This document shows positions 11,728 to 24,533 of a stretch of DNA of 64,000 nucleotides, piece after piece. The stretch covers positions 2,350,001 through 2,414,000 of the forward strand of contig BROI01000001.1 in NCBI GenBank assembly GCA_027923505.1, in the 5' to 3' direction. The notes below the pieces were generated by a model. That model was not told the origin of the DNA, searched no databases, and was given only the letters and a program-made list of their open reading frames with translations. Source of the stretch: Mayamaea pseudoterrestris. Taxonomy: Eukaryota; Bacillariophyta; Bacillariophyceae; Sellaphorales; Sellaphoraceae. Each line of letters begins with the position of its first letter. The first letter of the stretch is position 1. The position numbers were made by a program, and so were the translations under genes.

Positions 11728-13845
11728 TTGTTGGATGGTGCGATGGCAGGACCTCAGCTCCACAGCCCCAAAGAAATGGAAGTGGAGACGTGCTTCATGT
11801 CGCAAGTCGCTGACACCTGGACCGATTGGAAACGCATTGACAGCAAAGCATCATTCGACACCTTCCATCTTCCGGAGTTAGTCATGCGCAGCCGCCTGCT
11901 CTGGGATCATTTGGAAGCCACAATTGGCCAGAACTGGACGACAAAGTTGCGGCAGCTGGGCACACACGCCATGACGATTTTTGACCAGTCGCCAGACATT
12001 GCTTCCTTCCACACGTATCACATGGAGGACATGTGGTACATGGTGGGTTTGCTAAACATAAAAACTCAGACATGGGTGAAGAATTTCGAAATACAGTTCC
12101 AAAAGAAAAACTTGCCGAGCTGGCTCGAGGATTACGCGCGCCTCGACATTCAAGCGTCGCTATCTGCCGAGAGCCTCGCCACAATGAAGATAGAAACAAA
12201 GGAGCATTTAGCGGGCAATATGACTCCGTCTTCCGCCGCAAAGGGACGCAAGCGCCCGCCTCCAGAGGATTTACTCTCAGGCATCTTCAAAGACCGTTTC
12301 CACTCGACATCAGCCAGTCCGTTCCAAGCCAAGACAGACAGTCGGACCCCTCACGAGAGCACTTCGGAAACCTTCAGTGTCAAAAAATTACGCTATAACG
12401 CTCAAACATTGTGGGAGCGCCGTGATCAAGGAGACCAAGACGACGACGCGTGCATCTATGCTGGCTCAAGGCCACCGCCACAGCAGGCCGACCGACCGGC
12501 CACGCCCCGAAGTACCGTCCCAAACAGCAACAAAAACAAGCGGCCAGAACGCAAAATTTGTCTGGTTTATTCCTCCCGTTTGAGCAAGACCGAACGGGCA
12601 TGCACCGGTATTTGCAAAATGAGGAGGACTGCACACAAACGCCTTTTGGCTGGTGCCTCATTCCCACTGTTGATACCATTGACGATCCATTCATGTTCAC
12701 TCGGGACGTTTGTTGGGCACTTTAGTGGACAATGGTGGATCGCTCTGGGATCATATCCAGTCCCTCCATCCGTCCGTTTCGGACCGACCAATGAAGAAGA
12801 CGCAAATACGGTCTACGACGACTACACAATGTTTCTCCCAGGCATCATCAGCAAGGCTTATTGCATTAATGTACTCGCGGGTCGCACTGGACAAGGTGAG
12901 GCCCGACAAGTCAGCAGCTACTTCGCAAATGAGTTGGAGGCAGCGACGCACTCGAGTTTTTCGACCTACTTTCGCCCATTGTTTGAGAGCGATATATTCT
13001 ATCGAGGAGCTTCACAAGTCAAAGCATTGCAAACGGGCGCAGTATCAGCCGGCGAAACATACCAATACGTAAATCTCTCGGCAGCCATTACGCCATTTCA
13101 CTTCATCCCAACCGTCTTGAGCACCAGCAGCTACCGACTACCACAAGACGGCCTCTCCAGCACTCAAATGATTCAATTGATTAAAAATTTGGGCTGGTGG
13201 CTCCACATCATGTTCCACTTCCCGTCGCGCTACAAGAACCTTCGCAGTATCAATTCGGAACTATCACCTTTCTTACTTGTTTCGCCACTCGCTGGCAACT
13301 TGTTTTGGCTGGCCGAATTGCTCAGCAACCATCCGACACAGCAAGCATGGTCACGACTGGCAGCAAGCAATCGCCTCATGACCACGGGCGCGGTCTTTAT
13401 TGGCCTGCAACGTTTGATAAAAATCTTTCTTGGATGGGCATTGAATTACTGTCCTGACGAGCACTGCGTTAGCATTTTATTGTGGCACAGCAGGGACCGT
13501 TCCGACCTCTCGGCCTTCGACACCTCCATCCGCATGCGCAACTGGGCGACCATGAAACAAGAATTGGCGCTCTGGCGTGATGAATGTGCAGGAGCATTCA
13601 ACGTCACCGTCTTCACGTCTACTACAACGCCAGTGTCGCGCATACGTACAGTGGCCATTACCAGTGGATATCATGCCGGCCAAAACTCAGGCACATACTC
13701 CTCACCTGCCAGCGCAACCCGCCTCGCCAGCTCAACAATAATCACCCGCGACACTTGGGCCACCTCAGGACAAACCCCAAAACCATTGCCTCCCAAACGC
13801 CAGCAAACGACACCGATGGACGATCGAATGCAGTATCGCTCATAA
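11728..13845 (+). CDS. Unrecognised 705-codon open frame in the satellite insertion
   Basis: A single frame stays open for 705 codons, far longer than anything the flanking satellite gives. The first 220 residues are rich in Trp, Asp and Leu (for example DTWTDWKRIDSK, MEDMWYMVGLL); a Pro/Arg/Lys-rich low-complexity linker follows, and then a hydrophobic second half with no clear membrane topology. The start sits just downstream of satellite-derived bases, so the true beginning is uncertain. I do not recognise a domain. Parts of the other forward frames over 12.0-12.7 kb also look protein-like, so the region may be a decayed coding element rather than an intact host gene. A capsid-like or element-encoded structural protein is one possibility, but nothing seen proves it. 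Confidence 0.35.
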   Translation: MLDGAMAGPQLHSPKEMEVETCFMSQVADTWTDWKRIDSKASFDTFHLPELVMRSRLLWDHLEATIGQNWTTKLRQLGTHAMTIFDQSPDIASFHTYHMEDMWYMVGLLNIKTQTWVKNFEIQFQKKNLPSWLEDYARLDIQASLSAESLATMKIETKEHLAGNMTPSSAAKGRKRPPPEDLLSGIFKDRFHSTSASPFQAKTDSRTPHESTSETFSVKKLRYNAQTLWERRDQGDQDDDACIYAGSRPPPQQADRPATPRSTVPNSNKNKRPERKICLVYSSRLSKTERACTGICKMRRTAHKRLLAGASFPLLIPLTIHSCSLGTFVGHFSGQWWIALGSYPVPPSVRFGPTNEEDANTVYDDYTMFLPGIISKAYCINVLAGRTGQGEARQVSSYFANELEAATHSSFSTYFRPLFESDIFYRGASQVKALQTGAVSAGETYQYVNLSAAITPFHFIPTVLSTSSYRLPQDGLSSTQMIQLIKNLGWWLHIMFHFPSRYKNLRSINSELSPFLLVSPLAGNLFWLAELLSNHPTQQAWSRLAASNRLMTTGAVFIGLQRLIKIFLGWALNYCPDEHCVSILLWHSRDRSDLSAFDTSIRMRNWATMKQELALWRDECAGAFNVTVFTSTTTPVSRIRTVAITSGYHAGQNSGTYSSPASATRLASSTIITRDTWATSGQTPKPLPPKRQQTTPMDDRMQYRS

Positions 13846-13909
13846 AATGCATCGGCGAGGACGAGCCTTCGGTTGCAGCCATCCGGGCCATCCTCAATGG
13901 CTTAACTAG

Positions 13910-14191
13910 CAGACATCAAGTACCAGTGCTCACTTTCTACAGCATCGTTCATGCTGCGACCCCCAAACAATTGTCGACGATGCGAAATCAAGTTTCCGCG
14001 CCACTGTCAATCCATGGACGCGCACTATGCTTGTTCCGTTCATGACTTTCCTTAACAGAGAGCCCGTCAAGCGCAAGTTCGCGCCAACAGAGGCATTCAC
14101 TCGTTCTGAACTGACAACCACCACGCCAGCATCCGCCAGTAGCACGCCCGGTGGCGGCGAGACTCCAAGCCCGCAAGTTCCGACGCAATAA
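13910..14191 (+). other. Short open stretch with a Thr/Ser/Pro-rich tail
   Basis: A 93-codon open stretch without an upstream in-frame ATG of its own length. It includes VNPWTRTMLVPFMTFLNREP, then a tail rich in Thr, Ser, Pro and Gly before the stop. Its composition is like a protein C-terminus. It belongs to the same unidentified insertion. Confidence 0.25.
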
Positions 14192-17100
14192 TATACCAAA
14201 CATAAACACATTTACAAGTCTGCGACCTCCATGACCTGACAAATACTGGCCGACTTTGTTAGCCGGTGTGAAGCCATCTCTATGCCCCCTGAGACTCTCC
14301 CGCACATTCAGCAAGGACTGAATGTGCCCAGCCTTCCCAATTGGCTGCAGGGATCATCAGCATTGCCTGCTGTTTTTGTTTGTTCTCAATGATGGGTAAG
14401 TTGGTCAGCTGCACCTCAAGCATACATTGCACTATGTACGCCACGCGCGGGTAACTGAGCGTATCAACCAGCTTGTTGGATCTGCTGGCGGTGCACCTCA
14501 AGTGCCGGGGACCTAAAATGGCCTGCAGCCCCCATAATACAGCCATTATGGACTTGGAACAATGAATGGGTTTCATAGACTTGTCCATTTGAGTGTGAAG
14601 CCATCACTATGCCTGCTCTTGATTAACCAATGATTGAATGTACCAGTGCTCCTTTTTGGCTGCAGGAATCATCAACATTGCCCGCTGGGCCTCAATTTCT
14701 TCAAATCATGTTTGTTGTCAGTGCCATTTAGAGTTGGTCAGTTTACCTCAGCAGCCATCTGTATGCGCCATGGGAGACAAAACTAGGTGTAACATTGGAT
14801 CTGCTAGCGGTGCACCTCAAGGCAAGTGAGACTTCAAAGAAGCTTGCAGACCCATAAGACAGCAAATGGACTTGAACATTGAATTGGACGCTAGGCTTGT
14901 CCATTTGGGCGTGGAAGCCATCACACTATGCCCTGAGACTCACAAGACATTCAACCCAATGGTTGAATGTGCCAGCCCTCTCCCTTTTGGCTGCAGGAAT
15001 CCCATCAGCGTGCCCGCTGAGCTCCCTCTCCATTCTCTTCAACCCTGTTGTTTTGTCAATGATAGGCCCCAAGTTGGTCAGGCTGCACCTCAGCATCCAT
15101 CACCATGTACGCCACAGTGAGAACAGCAAACTTGTTGGTCTGCTAGCGGTGCACCTCAAGTGGCAAGTGAGACTTCCAAAGGGTAAGACCCCATGAAACT
15201 GGAACAAAATATGGACTTGGGAACATTGTTTGGGACTCATTGACTTAATATTAGCCCTTGAGGACTCTCATGGAAGCCTTCACTAAACCGCAATTTATTG
15301 TGCCGAACAGAGCTCTCCGCTTTTTGGCTGCAGGAATCATCAGCATTGCCGTGCCAAACTCCAATTCTTTCTCATTTAGGTTGACAGGCCCTAAGTTGGT
15401 CAGCTGCACCTCAGCATTCATAACCATGTATGCCACGGTGAGACTGAGCAGATTCAACAACTTGTTGGATCTGCTAGCGGTGCACCTCAAGTGGCAAGTG
15501 AGACTTCCAAAATGACCTGCAGACCCCATAAGACAACCATTATGGACATGCACATTGATTGGGTCTCATAGACTTGTCCATTTGGGCGTGGAAGCCATCA
15601 CTATGCCCTGAGACTCCGCACATTCAACCAATGGTTGAATGTGCCAGCCCTGATCCATTTTTGGCTGCAGGAATCATCAGCATTGCCTACTGAGCCTCTC
15701 AATTCTTTCAATATGTTTGTTGTCAATGATGGGCCATAAGTTGGTCAGTTGCACCTCAGCATCCATCACCATATGCCACGGAGACTGAGCAGATCCAACA
15801 ACTTGTTGGATCTGCCAGCGGTGCACCTCATGTGGCAAGTGAGACTTCCAAAATTGCCTGCAGACCCCATAATACAACCAATATGGACTGAACAATGAAT
15901 GGGACTCATAGACATGTCCATTTGGGTGTGGAAGCCATCACCATGCCCTGAGACTCCGCACATTCAACCATACCAATGGTTGAATGTGCTAGCCCTGCTC
16001 CCTTTTAGCTGCAGGGATCATCAGCATTGCTGAGCCCCAATCATTTGTTTGTTGTCAGTCATGATGGGCCATAAGTTGGTCAGCTGCACCTCAGCATCCA
16101 TCACCATGTACACCACGGTGAGAAACTTGTTGGATCTGCTAGCGGTGCACCTCAAGTGGCAAGTGAGACTTCCAAAATGGCCTGCAGACCCCATAATACA
16201 ACCATTATGGACTTGAACAATGAATGGGTTTCATAGACTTGTCCATTTGGGTGTGGAAGCCATCACTATGCCCTGAGCTCCGCACATTCAACAACTGGTT
16301 GAATGTGCCAGCCCTGCTCCGGATCATCAGCATTGCCTGGAGCCCCAATTTTTTCAAATCATGTTTGTTGTCAATGATGGGCCAGTAGTTGGTCAGTTGC
16401 ACCTCATCCATCACCATGTTGCCACGGAGACTGCCAGCAAATCACAACTTGCTGGATCTGCTAGCGTGTGCACCCTCAAGTGGCAAGTGAGACTTCCAAA
16501 ATGGCTTGCAGACCCCATAATACAACCAACCACATGGAAACAGATGAGGGAAAGGGACTTATAGACTTGTCCATTTTGGCGTGGAAGCCATCACTATGCC
16601 CTGAGACTCCGCACATTCAACCAATGGTTGAATGTGCCAGCCCTGCTCCCATTTTGGCTGCAGGGATCATCAGCATTGGCCGCTGAGCCCTCTAATTTCT
16701 TTCCAATCATGTTTTTTTGTCAATGATGGGCCATAAGATGGTTGGTTGCACCTTATCATCCATCACCATGTTTGCCATGGTGAGACTGAGCAGATCCAAC
16801 AACTTGCTGGATCTGCTAGCAGTGCACCTCAAGTGGCAAGTGAGACTTCCAAAATGGCCTGCAGACCCCTTAATACAGCAAACATGGACTGGAATATTGA
16901 TTGGGGCTCATAGACTTGTCCATTTGGGTGTGGAAGCCATCACCATGCCCTGAGACTGCGCACATTCAACCATTGGTTGAATGGGCCAGCCCTGCTCCCA
17001 TGTTGGCTGCAGGGATCATCAGCATTGCCCGCTGAGCCCTCCAATTTCTTTCCAATCATGTGTGTTGTCAATGATGGGCCATAAGTTGGTCAGTTGCACC

Positions 17101-19889
17101 TCATCATCCATCACCATGTACACCACGGTGAGACTGAGCAGATCCAACAACTTGTTGGATCTGCTAGCAGTGCACTTCAAGTGGCAAGTGAGACTTCCAA
17201 AATGGCCTGCAGACCCCATAATACATCCTGTATGGACTTGAACATTGATTGGGACTCATAGACTTGTCCATTTGGGTGTGGAAGCCATCACCATGCCCTG
17301 AGACTCCGCACATTCAACCATTGGTTGAATGTGCCAGCCCTGCTCCCATTTTGCCTGCAGGGGTCATCAGCATTGCCCGCTGAGCCCTCCACATTTTTTC
17401 CAATCATGTTTGTTGTCAATGATGGGCCATAAGTTGGCCAGTTGCACCTCATCATCCATCACCATGTATGCCACAGTGAGACTGAGCAGATTCAACAACT
17501 TGTTGGATCTGCTAGTGGTGCACCTCAAGTGGCAAGTGAGACTTCCAAAATGGCCTGCAGACCCCATAATACAGCGCCAACTTGGACTGAAACATTGATT
17601 GGGACTCATAGACTTGTTCATTTGGGTGTGGAAGCCATCACCATGCCCTGAGACTCCGCACATTCAACCATTGGTTGAATGTGCCAGCCCTGCTCCCTTT
17701 TTGGCTGCAGGGATCATTAGCATTGCCCGCTGAGCCCTCCAAAATTCTTTCCAATCATGATTGTTGTCAATGATGGGCCATAAGTTGGTCAGTCGCACCT
17801 CATCATCCATCACCATGTATGCCACGGTGAGACTGAGCAGATCCAACAACTTGTTGGATCTGCTAGCGGTGCACCTCAAGTGGCAAGTGAGACTTCCAAA
17901 ATGGCCTGCAGACCCCATAATACAGCCTGTAAGGACTGGAACATTGATTGGGACTCATAGACTTGTCCATCCATCACTATGCCCTGAGACTCCGCACATT
18001 CAACCAGCCAGCCCTGCACCCTTTTTGGCTGCAGGGATCATCAGCATTGCCCACTGAGCCCTCCAATTTCTTTCCAATCATGTTTGTTGTCAATGATGGG
18101 CCATAAGTTGGTCAGTTGCACCTCAGCATCCATCACCATGTACGCCACGGTGAGACTGAGCAGATTCAACAACTTGTTGGATCTGCTAGCAGTGCACCTC
18201 AAGTGGCAAGTGAGACTTCCAAAATGGCCTGCAGACCCCATAATACAACCAATATGGACTTGAACATTGATTGGGACTCATAGACTTGTCCATTTGGGTG
18301 TGGAAGCCATTACCATGCCCTGAGACTCCGCACATTCAACCATTGGTTGAATGGCCAACCCTGCTCCCTTTTTGGCTGCAGGGATCATCAGCATTGCCCG
18401 CTGAGCCCTCCAATTTCTTTCCAATCATGTTTGTTGTCAATGATGGGCCATAGGTTGGTCAGTTGCACCTCAGCATCCATCACCATGTACGCCACGGTGA
18501 GACTGAGCAGATGCAATAACTTGTTGGATCTGCTAGCGGTGCACCTCAAGTGGCAATTGAGACTTCCAAATTGGCCTGCAGACCCCATAATACAGCCAAC
18601 ATGGACTGGAACATTGATTTGGACTCATAGACTTGTCTATTTGGGTGTGGAAGCCATCACTATGCCCTGAGACTCCACACATTCAACCAATGGTTGAATG
18701 TGCCAGCCCTGCACCCTTTTTGGCTGCAGGGATCCTCAGCATTGCCCGCTGAGCCCTCCAATTTCTTTCCAATCATGTTTGTTGTCAATGATGGGCCATA
18801 AGATGGTCAGTTGCACCTCAGCATCCATCACCATGTTTGCCACAGTGAGACTGAGCAGATCCAACAACTTGTTGGATCTGCTAGTGGTGCACCTCAAGTG
18901 GCAAGTGAGACTTCCAAAATGGCTTCCAGACCCCAAAATACAACAAACATGGACTTGAACATTTATTTGAACTCATAGACATGTCCATTTGGGTGTGGAA
19001 GCCATCACTATGCCCTGAGACTCCGCACATTCAACCAATGGTTGAATGTGCCAGCCCTGCACCCTTTTTGGCTGCAGGGATCATCAGCATTGCCCGCTGA
19101 GCCCTCCAATTTCTTTCCAATCATGTTTGTTGTCAATGATGGGCCATAAGATGGTCAGTTGCACCTCAGCATCCATCACCATGTATGCCACGGTGAGACT
19201 GAGCAGATCCAACAACTTGTTGGATCTGCTAGCAGTGCACCTCAAGTGGCAAGTGAGACTTCCAAAATGGCCTGCAGACCCCATAATACAACCAATATGG
19301 ACTTGAACATTGATTGGGGCTCATAGACTTGTCCATTTGGGTGTGGAAGCCATCACTATGCCCTGAGACTCCGCACATTCAACCATTGGTTGAATGTGCC
19401 AGCCCTGCTCCCTTTTTGGCTGCAGGGATCATCAGCATTGCCCGCTGAGCCCTCCAATTTCTTTCAAATCATGTTTGTTGTCAATGATGGGCCATAAGTT
19501 GGTCAGTTGCACCTCAGCATCCATCACCATGTATGCCACGGTGAGACTGAGCAGATCCAACAACTTGTTGGATCTGCTAGTGGTGCACCTCAAGTGGCAA
19601 GTGAGACTTCCAAAATGGCCTGCAGACCCCATAATACAGCCAACATGGACTGGAACATTGATTTGGACTCATAGACTTGTCTATTTGGGTGTGGAAGCCA
19701 TCACTATGCCCTGAGACTCCACACATTCAACCAATGGTTGAATGTGCCAGCCCTGTTCCCATTTTGGCTGCAGGGATCATCAGCATTGCCCGCTGAGCCC
19801 TTCAATTTCTATCCAATCATGTATATTGTCAATGACCATAAGTTGGTCAGACACCTCAGCATTGATTCACCATGTATGCTACGGTGAGA

Positions 19890-21095
19890 CTGAGCAGATC
19901 CAAACGTGTTGGATCTGCTAGTGGTGCACCTCAAGTGGCAAGTGAGACTTCCAAAATGGCCTGCAGACCCCATAATACAACCAATATGGACTTGCACATT
20001 GATTGGGGCTCATAGACTTGTCCATTTGGGTGTGGAAGCCATCACTATGCCCTGAGACTGCGCACATTCAACCAATGGTTGAATGTGCCAGCCCTGCTCC
20101 CATTTTGGCTGCAGGGATCATCAGCATTGCCCGCTGAGCCCTCCAATTTCTTTCCAATCATGTTTGTTGTCAATGATGGGCCATAAGTTGGTCAGTTGCA
20201 CCTCAGCATCCATCACCATGTATGCCACGGTGAGACTGAGCAGATCCAACAACTTGTTGGATCTGCTAGCAGTGCACCTCAAGTGGCAAGTGAGACTTCC
20301 AAAATGGCCTGCAGACCCCATAATACAACCTGTGAGGACTTGAAATTTGATTGGGGCTCATTGACTTGTCCATTTGGGTGTAGAAGCCATCACTATGCCC
20401 TAAGACTGCGCACATTCAACCATTGGTTGAATGTGCCAGCCCTGCTCCCATTTTGGCTGCAGGGATCTTTAGCATTGCCCACTGAACGGTGAGACAGAGC
20501 AGATCCAAACGTGTTGGATCTGCTAGTGGTGCACCTCAAGTGGCAAGTGAGACTTCCAAAATGGCCTGCAGACCCCATAATACAACCAATATGGACTTGC
20601 ACATTGATTGGGGCTCATAGACTTGTCCATTTGGGTGTGGAAGCCATCACTATGCCCTGAGACTGCGCACATTCAACCAATGGTTGAATGTGCCAGCCCT
20701 GCTCCCATTTTGGCTGCAGGGATCATCAGCATTGCCCGCTGAGCCCTCCAATTTCTTTCCAATCATGTTTGTTGTCAATGATGGGCCATAAGTTGGTCAG
20801 TTGCACCTCAGCATCCATCACCATGTATGCCACGGTGAGACTGAGCAGATCCAACAACTTGTTGGATCTGCTAGCAGTGCACCTCAAGTGGCAAGTGAGA
20901 CTTCCAAAATGGCCTGCAGACCCCATAATACAACCTGTGAGGACTTGAAATTTGATTGGGGCTCATTGACTTGTCCATTTGGGTGTAGAAGCCATCACTA
21001 TGCCCTAAGACTGCGCACATTCAACCATTGGTTGAATGTGCCAGCCCTGCTCCCATTTTGGCTGCAGGGATCTTTAGCATTGCCCACTGAGCCCT
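19890..21095. repeat. 605-bp local duplication inside satellite B
   Basis: The stretch from about 19,890 to 20,480 returns almost unchanged from about 20,495 to 21,085, an offset of 605 bp. Shared rare variants prove the copy: GATCCAAACGTGTTGG in place of the usual palindrome, ACCTGTGAGGACTTG and GGGATCTTTAGCATT. The period is not a multiple of the 348-bp unit, so the array changes register at the junction near 20,485. Confidence 0.9.
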
Positions 21096-24000
21096 CCAAT
21101 TTCTTTCAAATCATGCTTGTTGTCAATGATGGGCCATAAGTTGGCCAGTTGCACCTCAGCATCCATCACCATGTACGCCACGGTGAGACTGAGCAGATCC
21201 AACAACTTATTGGATCTGCTAGCAGTGCACCTCAAGTGGCAAGTGAGACTTCCAAAATGGCCTGCAGACCCCATAATACAGCCAACAAGGACTGGAACAT
21301 TGATTGGGACTCATAGACTTGTCTATTTGGCTGTGGAAGCCATCACTATGCCCTGAGACTCCGCACATTCAACCATTGGTTGAATGTGCCAGCCCTGCAC
21401 CCTTTTTGGCTGCAGGGATCATCAGCATTGCCCGCTGAGCCCTCCAATTTCTTTCAAATCATGTTTGTTGTCAATGATGGGCCATAAGTTGGTCAGTTGC
21501 ACCTCATCATCCATCACCATTTAAGCCACGGTGAGACTGAGCCGATCCAACAACTTGTTGGATCTGCTAGCAGTGCACCTAAAGTGGCAAGTGAGACTTC
21601 CAAAACGGCCTGCAGACCACATAATACAGCCAACATGGACTAAAACATTGATTAGACTCATAGACTTGTCCATTTGGGTGTGGAAGCTATCACCATTCCC
21701 TGAGACTCCGCACATTCAACCAATGGTTGGATGTGCCAGCCCTGCTCCCATTAAGGCTGCAGGGATCATCAGCATTGCCTGCTGAGCCCTCCAATTTCTT
21801 TCAAATCATGTTTTTTGTCAATAATGGGCCATAGGTGGGTCAATTGCACCTCAGCATCCATCACCATGTACGCCACGGTGAGACTGAGCAGATCCAACAA
21901 CTTGTTGGATCTGCTAGCGGTGCACCTCAAGTGGCAAGTGAGACTTCCAAAATGGCCTGCAGACCCCATAATACAGCCAACACGGACTTGAACATTGATT
22001 GGGACTCATAGACATATCGATTTGGGTGTGGAAGCCATCACTATGCCCTGAGACTCCGCACATTCAACCATTGGTTGAATGTGCCAGCCCTGCTCCCATT
22101 TTGGCTGCAGGGATCATCAGCATTGCCTGCTGAGCCCTTTAATTTCTTTCCAATCATGTTTGTTGTCAATGATGGGCCATAAGTTGGTCAGTAGCACCTC
22201 ATCATCCATCACCATGTATGCCACAGTGAGAATGAGCAGATCCAACAACTTGTTGGATCTGCTAGCGGTGCACCTCAAGTGGCAAGTGAGACTTCCAAAA
22301 TGGCCTGCACACCCCATAATACAGCAAACATGGACTGGAACATTGATTGGGGCTCATAGACTTGTCCATTTGGGTGTGGAAGCCATCACCATGCCCTGAG
22401 ACTCCGCACATTCAACCATTGGTTGAATGTGCCAGCAGGGCCCCCTTTTTGGCTACAGGGATCATCAGCATTGCCGGCTGAGCCCTCCAATTTCTTTCAA
22501 ATCATGTTTGTTGTCAATGATGGGCCATAAGTTGGTCAGTTGCACCTCAGCATCCATCACCATGTATGCCACGGTGAGACTGAGCTGATCCAACAACTTG
22601 TTGGATCTGCTAGCGGTGCACCTCAAGTGGCAAGTGAGACTTCCAAAATGGCCTGCACACCCCATAATACAACCATTATGGACTTGAACATTGATTGGGA
22701 CTCCATTTGGGTGTGAAAGCCATCACCATGCCCTGAGACTCTGCACATTCAACCAATGGTTGAATGCGCCAGCCCTGCTCCAATTTTGGCTGCAGGATTC
22801 ATCAGCATTGCCCGCTGAGCCCTCCAATCCCTTTCAATTCATGTTTGTTGTCAATGGTGGGCCATAAGTTGGTCAGTTGCACCTCAGCATCCATCACCAT
22901 GTATGCCACGGTGAGACTGAGCAGATCCAACAACTTGTTGGATCTGCTAGCGGTGCACCTCAAGTGGCAAGTGAGACTTCCAAAATGGCCTGCAGACCCC
23001 ATAATACAATCTGTAAGGGCTTGAACATTGATTGGGACTCATAGACTTGTCCAATTGGGTTTGAAAGCCATCACCATGCCCTGTGACTCCGCACAAGCAA
23101 CGAATGGTTGAATGTGCCAGCCCTGCTCCCATTTTGGCTGCAGGATTCATCAGCATTGCCCGCTGAGCCCTCCAATTTCTTTCAAATAATGTTTGTTGTC
23201 AATGATGGGCCATAAATTGGTCAGTCAGTTGCACCTCAGCATCCATCACCATGTATGCCACGGTGAGACTGAGCAGATGCAAGAACTTGTTGGATCTGCT
23301 AGCGGTGCACCTCAAGTGGCAAGTGAGACTTCCAAAATGGCCTGCAGACCCCATAATACAATCTGTAAGGGCTTGAACATTGATTGGGACTCATAGACTT
23401 GTCCATTTGGGTGTGGAAGCCATCACCATGCCCTGAGACTCCGCACATTCAACCAATGGTTGAATGTGCCAGCCCTGCTCCCATTTTGGCTGCAGGGATC
23501 ATCAGCATTGCCCGCTGAGCCCTCCAATTTCTTTCAAATAATGTTTGTTGTCAATGATGGGCCATAAATTGGTCAGTCAGTTGCACCTCAGCATCCATCA
23601 CCATGTATGCCACGGTGAGACTGAGCAGATCCAACAACTTGTTGGATCTGCTAGCGGTGCACCTCAAGTGGCAAGGGAAACTTCCAAAATGGCCTGCAGA
23701 CCCCATAATACAACTAATATGGACTTGAACATTGATTGGGACTCATAGACTTGTTCATTTGGGTGTGGAAGCCATCACCATGCCCTGACTCCGCACATTC
23801 AACCTATGGTTGAATGTGCCAGCCCTGCTCCCTTTTTGGCTGCAGGGATCATCAGCATTGCCTGCTGAGCCCTCCAATTTCTTTCAAATCATGTTTGTTG
23901 TCAATGATGGGCCATAAGTTGGTCAGTTGCACCTCAGCATCCATCACCATGTATGCCACGGTGAGACTGAGCAGATTCAACAACTTGTTGGATCTGCTAG

Positions 24001-24533
24001 CGGTGCACCTCAAGTGGCAAGTGAGACTTCCAAAATGGCCTGCAGACCCCATAATACAGCCAACATGGACTGGAACATTGATTGGGACTCATAGACTTGT
24101 CCATTTGAGTTTGAAAGCCATCACCATGCCCTGAGACTCCGCACATGCAACCATTGGTTGAATGTGCCAGCCCTGCTCCCATTTTGGCTGCAGGATTCAT
24201 CAGCATTGCCAGCTGAGCCCTCCAATTTCTTTCAAATCTTGTTTGTTGTCAATGATGGGCCATAAATTGGTCAGTCAGTTGCACCTCAGCATCCATCACC
24301 ATGTATGCCAGGGTGAGACTGAGCAGATCCAACAACTTGTTGGATCTGCTAGCGGTGCACCTCAAGTGGCAAGTGAGACTTCCAAAATGGCCTGCAGACC
24401 CCATAATACACCCTGTAAGGACTTGAACATTGATTGGGACTCATAGACTTGTCCATTTGGGTGTGGAAGCCATCACCATGCCCTGAGACTCAGCACATTC
24501 AACCAATGGTTGAATGTGCCAGCCCTGCTCCCA

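Larger units (their letters stand above)
10589..14265. other. Insertion of unknown nature in satellite B
   Basis: About 3.7 kb with a different composition from the satellite, containing several plus-strand open frames (10,882-11,205; 11,728-13,845; 13,910-14,191). Pieces of satellite B, mixed base by base with foreign sequence, lie at about 11,200-11,350 and 11,455-11,730 and again at the right edge. The stretch before the first ATG has pyrimidine-rich and TTTG repeats. I see no terminal repeats and no reverse transcriptase, transposase or integrase motif. It may be a decayed mobile or virus-like element, a captured gene segment, or partly an assembly product. Confidence 0.6.

Noticed and set aside
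11281-11805. Minus-strand frame of 174 codons
   Set aside because: It lies antisense across the satellite hybrid zone and has no recognisable product.
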